Shown: positions 9,456-17,793, counted from the stretch's first letter. The stretch is DNA of 64,000 nucleotides from Acidobacteriota bacterium (GCA_023410055.1 JAEYQK010000024.1:62001-126000), one strand, 5' to 3'. Notes: generated by a model not told the origin, from the letters alone. Made by a program: numbers and translations.

Positions 9456-9656
9456 ATGAAATTCGCTAGTGTCAGACCCCGTTGGATACTGATTTGCGCT
9501 CTAGCAGTTGGACTGGGGTTTATGACTGCTGTCTCAATTCAGCAGTCGCGTACCATCGACGCACAAGATTTGCTGATCCACCAACTCTCGAAGGACAGCC
9601 TGCGCCTTAGCGCGCTGCGCCTGCAAGAACAAGAAGCCTCAAGACATAGGCCGTAG
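9456..9656 (+). CDS. Possible small single-pass membrane protein
   Basis: 66 residues from an ATG. A basic start (MKFASVRPR) leads into one hydrophobic helix (ILICALAVGLGFMTAVSI) and then a heptad-like polar tail (QQSRTIDAQDLLIHQLSKD). The composition is that of a real small membrane/coiled-coil protein. No family is recognised and the ribosome-binding site is weak, so confidence is moderate. Confidence 0.45.
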   Translation: MKFASVRPRWILICALAVGLGFMTAVSIQQSRTIDAQDLLIHQLSKDSLRLSALRLQEQEASRHRP

Positions 9657-9673
9657 ACCGCGCCAAAAAGAAG

Positions 9674-9697
9674 AACGCCGGATTCTAGTCCGGCGTT
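9674..9697 (-). terminator. Rho-independent terminator of the M48 protease gene
   Basis: Perfect 9-bp stem (AACGCCGGA / TCCGGCGTT) with a 6-nt loop. Read on the minus strand it is followed by CTTCTTTTT. It lies 24 bp beyond the protease stop. Confidence 0.75.
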
Positions 9698-9720
9698 GAA
9701 GGGCGGGCGTTAGGCCCCCA

Positions 9721-10929
9721 CTAATCGTTGTCCCTGCGCTTCAGCGTCGGACGATCATCATCCCCCGACTTGTTAGTGTCCCCGCTATCGGTGTTGCCGG
9801 TATTAGACCGGCGCAACGACGGACGATTCTTGTCTTCCTTTTCATCCACGATCTTGCGGCGGTTTTCAATGGCCGCAAGACGCGCTTTCACGTCGTCGAA
9901 CTCAGAGGTGCTGACTACGTACTGGGCACGCGCCGGGAGCACGTGCGCAATCTCGTCTTGTGACTTCTCGATACGATCCGGCGTCTGTGGGTGCGTTGAG
10001 AATGCTTTCGCAAGCGCGCCTGGCTTCTTCTTTTCCTTTGCCTGAATCTTTTCGAAGAAGCTGATAAAGGCCTGTGGATCGTACCCGGTCTTGTACATGT
10101 ATTGCAGGCCGAGATAGTCGGCTTCGGCTTCAAAACCGCGCGAGAAAGTAAGGAACGTCATCGGTAGCCCCAGGCTAGCTGCTGCACGCACTGCGTATCC
10201 GATACCCCCACCCACGAAGATGAGAGGAATGGAACCGATATTTGCCCACTGCGCTCGGGTCATTTGACGAGTCGCATGACGGGCCGCAACGTGAGCAATC
10301 TCGTGGGCCATTACGCCAGCGAGTTCTGCCTCTTCATCGGCAGCAAGTATCAGCCCTGAGTTCACATAAAAGAAGCCGCCAGGTAATGCGAATGCATTGA
10401 TATCGTCCGCGTCGATGACCTTAATCGTGAAAGGTACCCGAGCATCAGAGTTTCGCACCAAGTTCTGCCCGATGCGGTTCACATACTCGTTCACGACCGG
10501 GTCTTGGACCAACTTGACCGTCGATTCGACCTGCTGGGCATATTCCTTGCCCATAGCGATCTCTTTTTCGAGCGAATACCAGTTACCGAGACCGCCCCCT
10601 TTGCCGACCTTGCGGTTGCCGATCGAATCGAGATCGTTCTTCGATCCGTCGTGCTTCTCCTTGTCGGCCTTCATCTCATCCGTCTTTGACTTGTCCTTCT
10701 TTTTCGTGTCCTTTTTCGCGTCGGGGGCACTATCGGACGGCTTTTGCTCCGAAACGTCAGGAGTCTGACTGGCAGCAGGCGCTTGCTGGCCAAGGTCGCC
10801 CTGTTGGGAAGACGCTGTCGGCTGCTGTGCCGCAGGATCCGGCGAAGTCGACTGTGCTCCTGCAATCGGCAACATAAACAGAAGGCCGACGAGCACAACG
10901 GTGACCATCGACAGCATTCGATTCCTCAT
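9721..10929 (-). CDS. M48-family zinc metallopeptidase, secreted
   Basis: 402 residues with a signal peptide (MRNRMLSMV, core, PIAGAQ ~26). A long Gln/Ser/Lys-rich disordered linker (30-105) precedes the M48 domain. Zinc ligands are H209 and H213 with catalytic E210 (HEIAH), and E267 in the ExxxD motif of SRGFEAEAD. This is the BepA/Oma1-like periplasmic group, usually linked to outer-membrane protein quality control. It lacks the C-terminal TPRs of BepA and ends in a charged low-complexity tail. Confidence 0.9.
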   Translation of the reverse strand: MRNRMLSMVTVVLVGLLFMLPIAGAQSTSPDPAAQQPTASSQQGDLGQQAPAASQTPDVSEQKPSDSAPDAKKDTKKKDKSKTDEMKADKEKHDGSKNDLDSIGNRKVGKGGGLGNWYSLEKEIAMGKEYAQQVESTVKLVQDPVVNEYVNRIGQNLVRNSDARVPFTIKVIDADDINAFALPGGFFYVNSGLILAADEEAELAGVMAHEIAHVAARHATRQMTRAQWANIGSIPLIFVGGGIGYAVRAAASLGLPMTFLTFSRGFEAEADYLGLQYMYKTGYDPQAFISFFEKIQAKEKKKPGALAKAFSTHPQTPDRIEKSQDEIAHVLPARAQYVVSTSEFDDVKARLAAIENRRKIVDEKEDKNRPSLRRSNTGNTDSGDTNKSGDDDRPTLKRRDND

Positions 10930-11052
10930 AAGCTACTCCTTCAGATCAATCCACGACAAAAGTGCGGGCTGTCCACCTCAGATTATACCCTCCCAGGGCA
11001 CTTCGAAACGCTCACAACACCGCTGAAACGCGCTAGAACATACTTCCTCAGG

Positions 11053-11505
11053 TCAGAGAAACTTAGGACGCAGTCCTGGCCGCCACCAATCTGTAACCCT
11101 GTTGCCCATTAGTAGTTTCGGCGCGATTACTGGCAAGTGATGAATCGGAGCCCTCTCCAGTGCCTGAGTCCTGCCCTTAGTCCCCTTGATGCTCAGAATC
11201 TCTACCTCGACCGCCCTCCAAGCTCCCTTGCCATCCTGCTCAGCGGTGACCCTGACTTCCGCACCTGCCGCCAATGATCGTGCCGGAACCCGCTTACGGT
11301 CTGATTCTGGAACCTCTTCGCCGTAGATCACCGTCGCCTTCCCGACATAGACCAGCCGGAGAGAATCATTTTTCCCTACCACGTACCACCATCCCGGCTT
11401 TGAGTCCGTACCCTTGTACAGAACACCACGGAAGCTGCCCGGAGTACCAGCGAAAGCATTAAGTGCAACCAGCAATACAGGAAATACCGCCCGCCCCCAT
11501 CGCAT
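11053..11505 (-). CDS. Secreted protein of unknown function
   Basis: 150 residues with a signal peptide (MRWGRAV, hydrophobic core, NAFAG ~20). The mature part is predicted to be mostly beta (VVGKNDSLRLVYVGKATVIYG, GAEVRVTAEQDG, WRAVEVEILSI), suggesting a small OB-like or beta-barrel domain. The last ~30 residues are basic with several Trp/Pro. I do not recognise the family. Confidence 0.55.
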   Translation of the reverse strand: MRWGRAVFPVLLVALNAFAGTPGSFRGVLYKGTDSKPGWWYVVGKNDSLRLVYVGKATVIYGEEVPESDRKRVPARSLAAGAEVRVTAEQDGKGAWRAVEVEILSIKGTKGRTQALERAPIHHLPVIAPKLLMGNRVTDWWRPGLRPKFL

Positions 11506-11559
11506 TACTGCTAAGATGCTCTGCCACGAGTGCCGGAAGCACGATTATTGGCCACAGAA

Positions 11560-11586
11560 AAAGGCCGCCAAACGAAGGCGGCCTTT
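11560..11586 (-). terminator. Rho-independent terminator of inositol-phosphate synthase
   Basis: 10-bp perfect stem AAAGGCCGCC / GGCGGCCTTT with a 7-nt loop, followed on the minus strand by TTCTG. It sits 26 bp after the stop at 11612. Confidence 0.75.
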
Positions 11587-11611
11587 ATACGAATCTGAAA
11601 CTCAGAACCGA

Positions 11612-12973
11612 TTAGTCGTAATACTCGAGTCCCAGGTGAGTGATCAATTCCTCGCCCCTCATGTGGCGCAAGGTGTTCTTCAGCTTCATCAACTGGATGA
11701 ACAGATCGTGCTCCGGATAGAGGCCCGGAACCGTCATCGGGGACTTGAAGTAGAAGCTCAGCCACTCCTGAATGCCAAGGCCTTTCAGCTCCGGTGTGCG
11801 CTTCGCCAGATCCATGAACAGTACAACATCAAGAACGATCGGGGCGGCAAGGATTGAGTCGCGGCACAGGAAATCGACCTTGATCTGCATCGGGTATCCG
11901 AGCCAGCCGAAGATGTCAATATTGTCCCAGCCTTCCTTGTTGTCGCCGCGGGGTGGATAGTAGTTAATACGTACCTTGTGGCAGATGTTGCCGTACAGTT
12001 CCGGATAGAGCTGCGGCTGGAGAATGTGCTCCAGGACGCTCAGCTTCGACTCTTCCTTCGTCTTGAACGAGCCCGGATCGTCCAGAACTTCACCGTCACG
12101 ATTACCTAGTATGTTGGTCGAGAACCAGCCGCTCAGTCCGAGCATACGCGACTTGAAGCCCGGCGCCAGAATGGTCTTCATCAGCGTCTGGCCCGTCTTG
12201 TAGTCCTTACCGCAGATCGGAGCTTCGTTCTTGCGCGACAGTTCCAGCATTGCCGGAATGTCGGTCGAGAGGTTCGGTGCGCCATTCGCAAACGGCACGC
12301 CTTCCTTCATCGCGGCGTATGCATAAATCATCGACGGCGCGATAGTCTCGTCGTTATCGACCAGGGCCTTTTCAAAACCTTCAACCGTCTCATGTGCTTT
12401 CGACTGCTTAATGAAGACTTCGGTTGAACCGCACCAGATCATCACCAAGCGTTCAGCGCCGCTCGACTTCTTGAAGTTGCGGATATCCGCACGAACCTGC
12501 TCCGCAAGATCCATCTTGTTCTTGCCGGTCTTGACGTGCTTGCCTTCCAACCGCTTCACGAAATTCTGGTCGAATACGGCAGGCTCGGTCTTCACGGACA
12601 GGAGGAAGTCCTTCATCTGATTCAGCAGATCTTTCTCGAGCACGCCTGACTTCATGGCGGAGTCATACGCGTTGTACTCAAGAGGGTCCCAGCCCATAAA
12701 CACCATGTCATCGAGGGAAGCCAACGGCACAAATTCGTCAATCTTAGGCGAACGGCCGTCCGTGCGCTTTCCGAGGCGGACTGTACCCATCTGGGTCAAC
12801 GAGCCGATCGGCTTTGCGAGTCCTTTGCGCACTGCTTCCACGCCGGCCACAAAGGTCGTCGCTACGGCACCCATGCCGGGAATCATCACACCCAGTTTGC
12901 CTTTTGCGGGCGCGATGTCACTTCCCTTTCGTGCCGCCGTGTTCTGTTGAACGTTCTTCTGCTCAGACGCCAT
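11612..12973 (-). CDS. ino1: Inositol-3-phosphate synthase
   Basis: 453-residue NAD-dependent enzyme that isomerises glucose-6-phosphate to 1L-myo-inositol-1-phosphate. It has the N-terminal Rossmann motif (GVMIPGMGAVATTF, about residues 28-41), the conserved central block (ICGKDYKTGQT, LGLSGWFSTNILGNRDG) and the late motif KVDFLCRDSILAAPIVLD. Full-length for the bacterial/archaeal type. A TGGAG precedes the ATG. In such organisms it can serve phosphatidylinositol-type lipids or compatible solutes; the window does not say which. Confidence 0.94.
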   Translation of the reverse strand: MASEQKNVQQNTAARKGSDIAPAKGKLGVMIPGMGAVATTFVAGVEAVRKGLAKPIGSLTQMGTVRLGKRTDGRSPKIDEFVPLASLDDMVFMGWDPLEYNAYDSAMKSGVLEKDLLNQMKDFLLSVKTEPAVFDQNFVKRLEGKHVKTGKNKMDLAEQVRADIRNFKKSSGAERLVMIWCGSTEVFIKQSKAHETVEGFEKALVDNDETIAPSMIYAYAAMKEGVPFANGAPNLSTDIPAMLELSRKNEAPICGKDYKTGQTLMKTILAPGFKSRMLGLSGWFSTNILGNRDGEVLDDPGSFKTKEESKLSVLEHILQPQLYPELYGNICHKVRINYYPPRGDNKEGWDNIDIFGWLGYPMQIKVDFLCRDSILAAPIVLDVVLFMDLAKRTPELKGLGIQEWLSFYFKSPMTVPGLYPEHDLFIQLMKLKNTLRHMRGEELITHLGLEYYD

Positions 12974-13125
12974 TTTGTATCGTCAACTCCAGTAGGATAA
13001 GGTGTTAATGAATAACGAGTAAGTCTCTCTCACTGAGTTGAGATTTGCAAAACAAACCACTCAGCGGCTAGTAGCTGCATTGAACCGTCTCAATTCTGCA
13101 TTGGGTGGAATCGCGATTTGGCACT

Positions 13126-13803
13126 CTAGGCCGTCTCCCGGACGCCGTTTTCCACCTTAATCCGGTGTTTCCATCGCGAGTACACGAACCATATCGCGCC
13201 CAACAGGATGATTCCAGCGATCGCGAAGTCAAATCGGTGAAACCATATCTTAAGCCGTGGATCGCTGTCCCACTTCTCGCCCAGCTTCATGCCAATCCAC
13301 GCTAGCCCCAAACACCAAGGCCACGAACCGAGGAAGGTGTAAACGTGAAAACGCAAGCGCGGCATCCTCGCGACCCCCGCTGGCAATGCGATGAACGTAC
13401 GGATCACCGGCAGCAATCGACTGAGGAACACGGTCGCATCGCCGAAGCGCTTGAAGAATCGATCCGCCCAACTTAATTCCTTCTCGCTCAAGAAGATATA
13501 CGACCCGTACCTCTCCACCAGGGGCCGTCCGCCATAGTAGCCGATCTCATATGCCACCAGTGAACCCAGATTGCAGCCTAGTGCGCCGAAGGTCGCGACC
13601 CAAAGAAGCGAGAACTTGATGCGCAGAATGGGATCTATCGCGCCTGCGAACACGTTATAGCCCGAGAACGGCATAATCACCTCAGAGGGCAAGGGGATAC
13701 ACGCCGATTCGATCGCCATCAGCAGCATTATCCCGAAGTACCCACTCTTCGCTATAACCGCGATGATGAACACACTTAGTAGGGCGATTATTTTGGAAAT
13801 CAT
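13126..13803 (-). CDS. DedA/VTT-family membrane protein
   Basis: 225 residues with about five or six hydrophobic segments and the DedA marks: ESACIPLPSEVIMPFSGY near the N-terminus, GSLVAYEIGYYGGRP, and FLSRLLPVIRTFIALPAGVARM. Members are polyprenyl-phosphate or phospholipid flippases/transporters needed for envelope integrity and membrane potential. It stands alone, with no clear operon partner. Confidence 0.9.
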   Translation of the reverse strand: MISKIIALLSVFIIAVIAKSGYFGIMLLMAIESACIPLPSEVIMPFSGYNVFAGAIDPILRIKFSLLWVATFGALGCNLGSLVAYEIGYYGGRPLVERYGSYIFLSEKELSWADRFFKRFGDATVFLSRLLPVIRTFIALPAGVARMPRLRFHVYTFLGSWPWCLGLAWIGMKLGEKWDSDPRLKIWFHRFDFAIAGIILLGAIWFVYSRWKHRIKVENGVRETA

Positions 13804-13896
13804 TTAGCTTTCGTTCGTCCTTGGTCGCTTAGTAAGTATTTACGATGGACGCCGGGCTGGCAACTACTCCAGACATCAACACGACTGAGATGCGGA

Positions 13897-14121
13897 CTAG
13901 AAATCCGTTGTGTCCTGGGTGAAGGTATAGCCAGGTAGGGTCAGACCGTCATCGGTACGCAGTACTTTTAAGCGAATGGTATCAGCGTTCGCGGCATCCT
14001 GGGTTCTTCGCAGCATTACGAATTGAGTGAAAAGCTCGCGATAAAGCTTCGTGACCAGATAATTCTCGCCGGTGTCGTCTTTTCGCCACACTTGTCCGAG
14101 TTGGATTGCCTTAATTGCCAT
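13897..14121 (-). CDS. Small conserved protein of unknown function
   Basis: 74 residues with a compact alternating beta pattern (KAIQLGQVWRKDDTGENYLV, FVMLRRT, IRLKVLRTDD). It lies 33 bp downstream of hemQ on the same strand and is probably in its transcript. It has no membrane segment, no signal peptide and no metal-binding motif. The fold could be SH3- or KOW-like; that is a guess. Confidence 0.65.
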   Translation of the reverse strand: MAIKAIQLGQVWRKDDTGENYLVTKLYRELFTQFVMLRRTQDAANADTIRLKVLRTDDGLTLPGYTFTQDTTDF

Positions 14122-14154
14122 GCGTTGTCAGATTATTCGTGCAACTCCGATACG

Positions 14155-15015
14155 TCAACCTTGGCTTTTGCTTTGAGGTAAATTCCCATTCAGAAGGCTT
14201 CCAAGCTGAGCCGCCGGAACCCGAATACCAACATAGAACGCACCAAAATTCGAGTAAACGGCGCTGACCTCGTCGTAGCGCATTTCAGCGATCAACTTCT
14301 TGTAGACCAGCGGATTGTTGGCGAACAGGTCAACTCCCCATTCCCAGTCGTCGAACCCGATCGATCCACTGATGATCTGCCTGACCGTGTCGGCGTAACG
14401 CCGCCCTACCGTCCCATGTTCGTTCAACTGGCGCCCGCGTTCTTCGATCGGCAACGTGTACCAATTCTTGTCCTCGCCACGTTTGCGATCCATGGGATAG
14501 AAGCACACGTAGCGCGTGTCAGGAATTTTCGGGAACAGCCGTGCGTGCATGGCATTCTTCTGCCGCTGCAAGGTTTCCGCTACTTCCCTGTTCCATTCTT
14601 CCGAGTGAGGCTCAACCCCCCGCTCAGCCAGCGCGCGATAGAGCTTGATTGTCGACTCGTACAAGCCCAACTCGATCACCGACAGATACGATGACGAGAG
14701 GCTCAAGTAATCGCTCAGTGCAAGACGGCTCAGCCGAAGTTCCGCGGCATTCAGATCGTCAAAGCTGTCTCGAAAGTGCATGACCATCAGATCAGCCTTG
14801 TGACCCAGCATCGAGTAGACAGCCGTGTAGCCCTTGCCTTCCATTTCGCCCAGAACAGCCGTTGCCTCTTTGACGATCTCTGCCTTGTCTCCCTCGGACA
14901 GGCGTTTCCAGGCATTCCATTTGAAGTGCACCATCTGGTGCAGCACAGAATAGCCTTCCAGCGTGAGTGGAACTTGCTGTAACTCGGCAATCGCCGTCTG
15001 AACATTTGTCGACAT
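14155..15015 (-). CDS. hemQ: HemQ/ChdC coproheme decarboxylase (chlorite dismutase superfamily)
   Basis: 286-residue enzyme making protoheme b from coproheme by peroxide-dependent double decarboxylation, the last step of the coproporphyrin-dependent route. All key positions of the Firmicute/Actinobacterial enzymes can be placed by spacing: catalytic Tyr Y173 (FYPMDRKRG) with M175, Trp W185 (NWYTLP), proximal heme His H200 (NEHGTVGR) and distal Gln Q213 (RQIISGSIG). The start at 15015 is chosen because GGAGAAT lies 8 nt upstream; the frame is open 48 bases further. It is preceded by a small membrane-protein frame and followed by the 74-residue gene. Confidence 0.93.
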   Translation of the reverse strand: MSTNVQTAIAELQQVPLTLEGYSVLHQMVHFKWNAWKRLSEGDKAEIVKEATAVLGEMEGKGYTAVYSMLGHKADLMVMHFRDSFDDLNAAELRLSRLALSDYLSLSSSYLSVIELGLYESTIKLYRALAERGVEPHSEEWNREVAETLQRQKNAMHARLFPKIPDTRYVCFYPMDRKRGEDKNWYTLPIEERGRQLNEHGTVGRRYADTVRQIISGSIGFDDWEWGVDLFANNPLVYKKLIAEMRYDEVSAVYSNFGAFYVGIRVPAAQLGSLLNGNLPQSKSQG

Positions 15016-15034
15016 TAACGATTCTCCAGGATGA

Positions 15035-15184
15035 TCAATTCTTTCTGCGCTGCACAAAACCAATGTCTTTGGCGATCCGCCAGGCCGCGCCGTACAACGA
15101 TGGAGCCCAACATAGAACGGCGAGAGTGGCAGCGACCATCACTCCAAGCACCCACTCGATGCTCGTCAGTACGAAGTCGCTCAT
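15035..15184 (-). CDS. Small membrane protein upstream of hemQ
   Basis: 49-residue frame starting with ATG at 15184 and ending 19 bp before the hemQ start. It has one long hydrophobic segment (VLGVMVAATLAVLCWAPSLY) and a basic tail (VQRRKN), as in genuine small single-pass proteins. A TAGAAT -10 box lies 6 nt before the ATG, the same leaderless spacing seen elsewhere in the window. It is too short for family recognition, so it remains a supported prediction only. Confidence 0.45.
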   Translation of the reverse strand: MSDFVLTSIEWVLGVMVAATLAVLCWAPSLYGAAWRIAKDIGFVQRRKN

Positions 15185-15190
15185 CGAGCC

Positions 15191-15196
15191 ATTCTA
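15191..15196 (-). promoter_or_regulatory. -10 box for the small membrane protein/hemQ transcript
   Basis: TAGAAT on the minus strand (5/6 to consensus), ending 6 nt before the ATG at 15184. It would give a leaderless mRNA running into hemQ. No convincing -35 at normal spacing. Confidence 0.4.
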
Positions 15197-15268
15197 GCCG
15201 GACCACGGCGCCATCGGCCAACCCGCTATGTACAAAGATGTTTCCTATGCCCAGTTCGTTCCTTTTCT

Positions 15269-15277
15269 TGCTATGAT
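15269..15277 (+). promoter_or_regulatory. Extended -10 for the Cld-family paralogue
   Basis: TG-C-TATGAT, 42 nt before the ATG at 15320, divergent from the hemQ promoter. It predicts a leader of about 36 nt. Confidence 0.45.
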
Positions 15278-15319
15278 TTCCGGTTTCAAGCACGGCAGTG
15301 CCGCGCAGGACGGTGAACC

Positions 15320-16024
15320 ATGAACGCGAAAGAGTCGCAACGCCGGCAGTTCGTTAATTTTTCTTTCTTCAAAGTGGCGTCCGAGTGGCGCCGTTTATCT
15401 CTGGCGGAGCGTGAGGAACACCGCCGCGAGTTCGCCGAGGTAATCACGAGGTGGCAGGTTGCCGACACCATGCGCACGCTCACCTACTCCACCGTCGGAA
15501 TCCGCGCCGACTCGGACTTCATGATGTGGCGCATCTGCTACTCCCTCGACTGTTTACAGGAAATGGCTTCAGATGTCCTTCGCACCCGTCTAGGCGGCTA
15601 CATCACCTTGACCCGCGCCATGTTGGGCATGACTCGACATTCTCAGTATGCCATCGGAGACGAGAAATCCGACCACGCCCTTCGCGGAGTCGCCCGGCCC
15701 GGCGGATACCGTTACCTCTGCGTCTACCCTCTTATCCGCACGCGCTCGTGGTACATGCTCCCGTTCGAAGAACGCCGCCGCATGGTCCACGAATTGATCA
15801 AGCTGAGCAGTGATTTCCCGAATACGCGCTTGAACGTCGTCTACTCCTTCGGCCTGGACGAGCAGGACTTCATTATCGTCGTCGAAACCGACAGCCCCGA
15901 CGAATACCAAGACCGAATGATGCAGGCCAAGGAGATAGATATCAGCCCCTACACTGAGCGCGACCAACCCCGAATCACCTGCGTACGCGTCTCGGTGGAA
16001 GACATGCTGGAGCGGATTGGTTGA
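15320..16024 (+). CDS. Chlorite dismutase-family paralogue lacking the heme His
   Basis: 234 residues. The second half aligns without gaps to the neighbouring HemQ from the WY-LP-EER motif onward, and the catalytic-Tyr motif is present as YPL (Y136, L138) followed by W144. However, the residue aligned with the proximal heme His is L159 and the one aligned with the distal Gln is N172; a 4-residue loop (GEDK in HemQ) is missing. A His at 157 is two positions off. The protein is therefore either a non-heme or altered-heme member. It is divergent from hemQ with about 135 bp between the two starts facing it. Function unknown; a partner or regulator of heme synthesis is one possibility. Confidence 0.85.
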   Translation: MNAKESQRRQFVNFSFFKVASEWRRLSLAEREEHRREFAEVITRWQVADTMRTLTYSTVGIRADSDFMMWRICYSLDCLQEMASDVLRTRLGGYITLTRAMLGMTRHSQYAIGDEKSDHALRGVARPGGYRYLCVYPLIRTRSWYMLPFEERRRMVHELIKLSSDFPNTRLNVVYSFGLDEQDFIIVVETDSPDEYQDRMMQAKEIDISPYTERDQPRITCVRVSVEDMLERIG

Positions 16025-16028
16025 TTCA

Positions 16029-16064
16029 CAACGGTGCCCCACGTTCGCGCAGCTAACGTGGGGA
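16029..16064 (+). repeat. GGTGCCCC hairpin element, copy 1
   Basis: 36-nt element 5 bp after the Cld-paralogue stop. CCCCACGTT (16037-16045) pairs perfectly with AACGTGGGG (16055-16063). It is 34/36 identical to copy 3 inside mutS at 23935-23970. Confidence 0.85.
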
Positions 16065-16081
16065 TTTCCCCTCCCTCGTAT

Positions 16082-16087
16082 TACACT
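16082..16087 (+). promoter_or_regulatory. Candidate -10 of nth, leaderless spacing
   Basis: TACACT ends 6 nt before the ATG at 16094. No Shine-Dalgarno is present. This supports the 16094 start over upstream alternatives, which would begin inside hairpin element copy 1. Confidence 0.4.
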
Positions 16088-16093
16088 TGTGCC

Positions 16094-16936
16094 ATGGTCA
16101 GAGGAACGATTCCCCGCCAGCCATCCAAAGCCGGACGCCACGAAGGCGTGCCCAAGGCCGCAGCAAAGAGTAGTCCGATCGTCTCGAAGACGCCAAAGAA
16201 AACTACCGCGCTCCCCACGCCCAAGAAGGCGAAACCGACGAGCAAAACCCCAGCTGGCTACAATCCAACCTCACCCGATCGCGTTTCCGATATCCTGAAG
16301 CGCCTCGACGCAACTTATCCTGCAGCGACCTGCGCTCTCCACCACAGCAGTGCATGGGAACTCCTCGTGGCTACCATCCTCTCTGCGCAATGCACCGACG
16401 CCCGCGTGAACATGGTCACCCCCAGCTTGTTCCAGAAATATCCGACTGTTCAGGATTTCGCCGCCCTCAGACCCGAAGAGCTTGAGCCCGACATCAAGTC
16501 CACCGGCTTCTTCCGGAACAAGTCGAAGTCCGTCGTCGGAGCAGCACAAGCGATAGTCAACGATTTCGGCGGCAAGGTTCCCGACGACATGGATCAACTC
16601 CTCTCGCTGCCCGGCGTCGCCCGCAAGACGGCGAATGTCGTTCTCGGCACCTGGTTCCACAAGGCCGAAGGCGTCGTCGTGGACACTCACGTCCACCGCA
16701 TCTCGCGCCGGTTGGAGCTGACCACCAACGACGATCCCAAGAACATCGAGCAGGACCTTATGCGCGTCATCCCGCGGGACAAGTGGATTGTCTTCGCGCA
16801 CCAGATCATCCTGCACGGACGCGCCCTCTGCGTTGCCCGCCAGCCTAAATGCGCCGATTGTCTTTTGGAAAACATCTGCCACGCCGCTGACAAGACGTGG
16901 AGCACCGTCGAGATTCACAAGAACGCGAAACCCTAG
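16094..16936 (+). CDS. nth: Endonuclease III with basic N-terminal tail
   Basis: 280-residue base-excision-repair DNA glycosylase/AP lyase for oxidised pyrimidines. The helix-hairpin-helix LPGVARKTANVVLG holds the catalytic Lys (K178), and the catalytic Asp is D197 (VDTHVHR). The [4Fe-4S] cluster cysteines C246, C253, C256 and C262 have the exact C-x6-C-x2-C-x5-C spacing. Unusually, about 60 residues rich in Lys, Pro, Ser and Thr precede the domain, resembling a disordered DNA-binding tail. Start chosen by the -10 box 6 nt upstream. It lies between two hairpin elements. Confidence 0.93.
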   Translation: MVRGTIPRQPSKAGRHEGVPKAAAKSSPIVSKTPKKTTALPTPKKAKPTSKTPAGYNPTSPDRVSDILKRLDATYPAATCALHHSSAWELLVATILSAQCTDARVNMVTPSLFQKYPTVQDFAALRPEELEPDIKSTGFFRNKSKSVVGAAQAIVNDFGGKVPDDMDQLLSLPGVARKTANVVLGTWFHKAEGVVVDTHVHRISRRLELTTNDDPKNIEQDLMRVIPRDKWIVFAHQIILHGRALCVARQPKCADCLLENICHAADKTWSTVEIHKNAKP

Positions 16937-16944
16937 GTAGCGAT

Positions 16945-16981
16945 GGCGCCCCGTTCAAGCCTGATCTTGGTCTGAGCGGGG
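16945..16981 (+). repeat. GGTGCCCC hairpin element, copy 2
   Basis: Head GGCGCCCCGTTCAAGCC (16945-16961) with a partly complementary right arm GGTCTGAGCGGGG (16969-16981). It lies 8 bp after the nth stop, between the convergent nth and hemD genes, where it could also help end transcription. Confidence 0.75.
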
Positions 16982-16989
16982 TTTCGAAT

Positions 16990-17793
16990 TCAAGATTCAA
17001 GACTCGTCGTTATCGCCTCAACCAGGCCGGGGATCGTATACTCCTTCGCCCTGATATCTGCCTTCAATCCCAGTTCCTTCAATGTGGCCGTTGTCACCGG
17101 CCCGATTGACGCCAGCTTCACTCCGTCCAGCATCCCGGAATAAGCCGCCCGCTCACCGATGAGTTCCACAAAGTTCCTCGCCGTCGACGAGCTAGTAAAC
17201 GTGATCACATCCGGACGCTTTCGTGCGTCCTTGAAAGCCTTCATCAGCTCGGCGCGCGATGTCTTCGGCAAAACTGTCTCGTAAGCCTCAATCACATCCA
17301 CCGCCGCGCCTGCTTTGCGCAGTTCGTTCGGAATCACATCCCTCGCGACTTTCGCGCGAACCAGTAGCACTCGCCTTCCTTCAGTCCGCTTCTTCAGCGC
17401 CTTCACCACCGACTCGGCCACGTACTCCTTCGGAACCACGTGGACATCCAGCCCATGCTTCTCGATTGCTTCCTTTGTCGCCGGACCAATCGCCGCAATC
17501 CGCAGATGTGCAATCCAGCCGACCTCCAGCTTCAGCTTTTTCATTCGCTCGAACAGCGCGTCGACGCCGTTCACGCTCGTCAGAATCAGCCAGTCGTACT
17601 CAAGTATCTCGCGCAAGGCAGTGTCGAGCGGCTTAAACGACTTCGGTTGACGAATCTCAATGAACGGAATCGCGGTCACTTTAGCGCCCCGCTCGCGCAA
17701 CAGTCTCGCCAGCGATCCCGCCTGCGCCTTGGCACGGCCAATGATGATGCGTTTCCCTGCGAGAGGCTTCTTTGATTTCTTCGACCGTTTCAT
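16990..17793 (-). CDS. hemD: Uroporphyrinogen-III synthase
   Basis: 267-residue cyclase that closes and inverts ring D of hydroxymethylbilane. The two-domain pattern of this weakly conserved family is visible: GKRIIIGRAKAQAGSLARLL and FIEIRQP at the start, YDWLILTSVNGVDALFERM, then VLLVRAKVARDVIPNELRKAGA, and the late DVITFTSSSTARNF plus KLASIGPVTTATLKELG. The start is basic (MKRSKKSKKP). It is the second gene after the GNAT gene (18-bp gap) and lies apart from hemC/hemA. Confidence 0.88.
   Translation of the reverse strand: MKRSKKSKKPLAGKRIIIGRAKAQAGSLARLLRERGAKVTAIPFIEIRQPKSFKPLDTALREILEYDWLILTSVNGVDALFERMKKLKLEVGWIAHLRIAAIGPATKEAIEKHGLDVHVVPKEYVAESVVKALKKRTEGRRVLLVRAKVARDVIPNELRKAGAAVDVIEAYETVLPKTSRAELMKAFKDARKRPDVITFTSSSTARNFVELIGERAAYSGMLDGVKLASIGPVTTATLKELGLKADIRAKEYTIPGLVEAITTSLES

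Noticed and set aside
16034..16093. Upstream start of nth giving a MPHVRAANVG N-terminus
   Set aside because: This would start inside hairpin element copy 1 and before the -10 box; the same peptide-like string occurs in mutS only because the same element is there.
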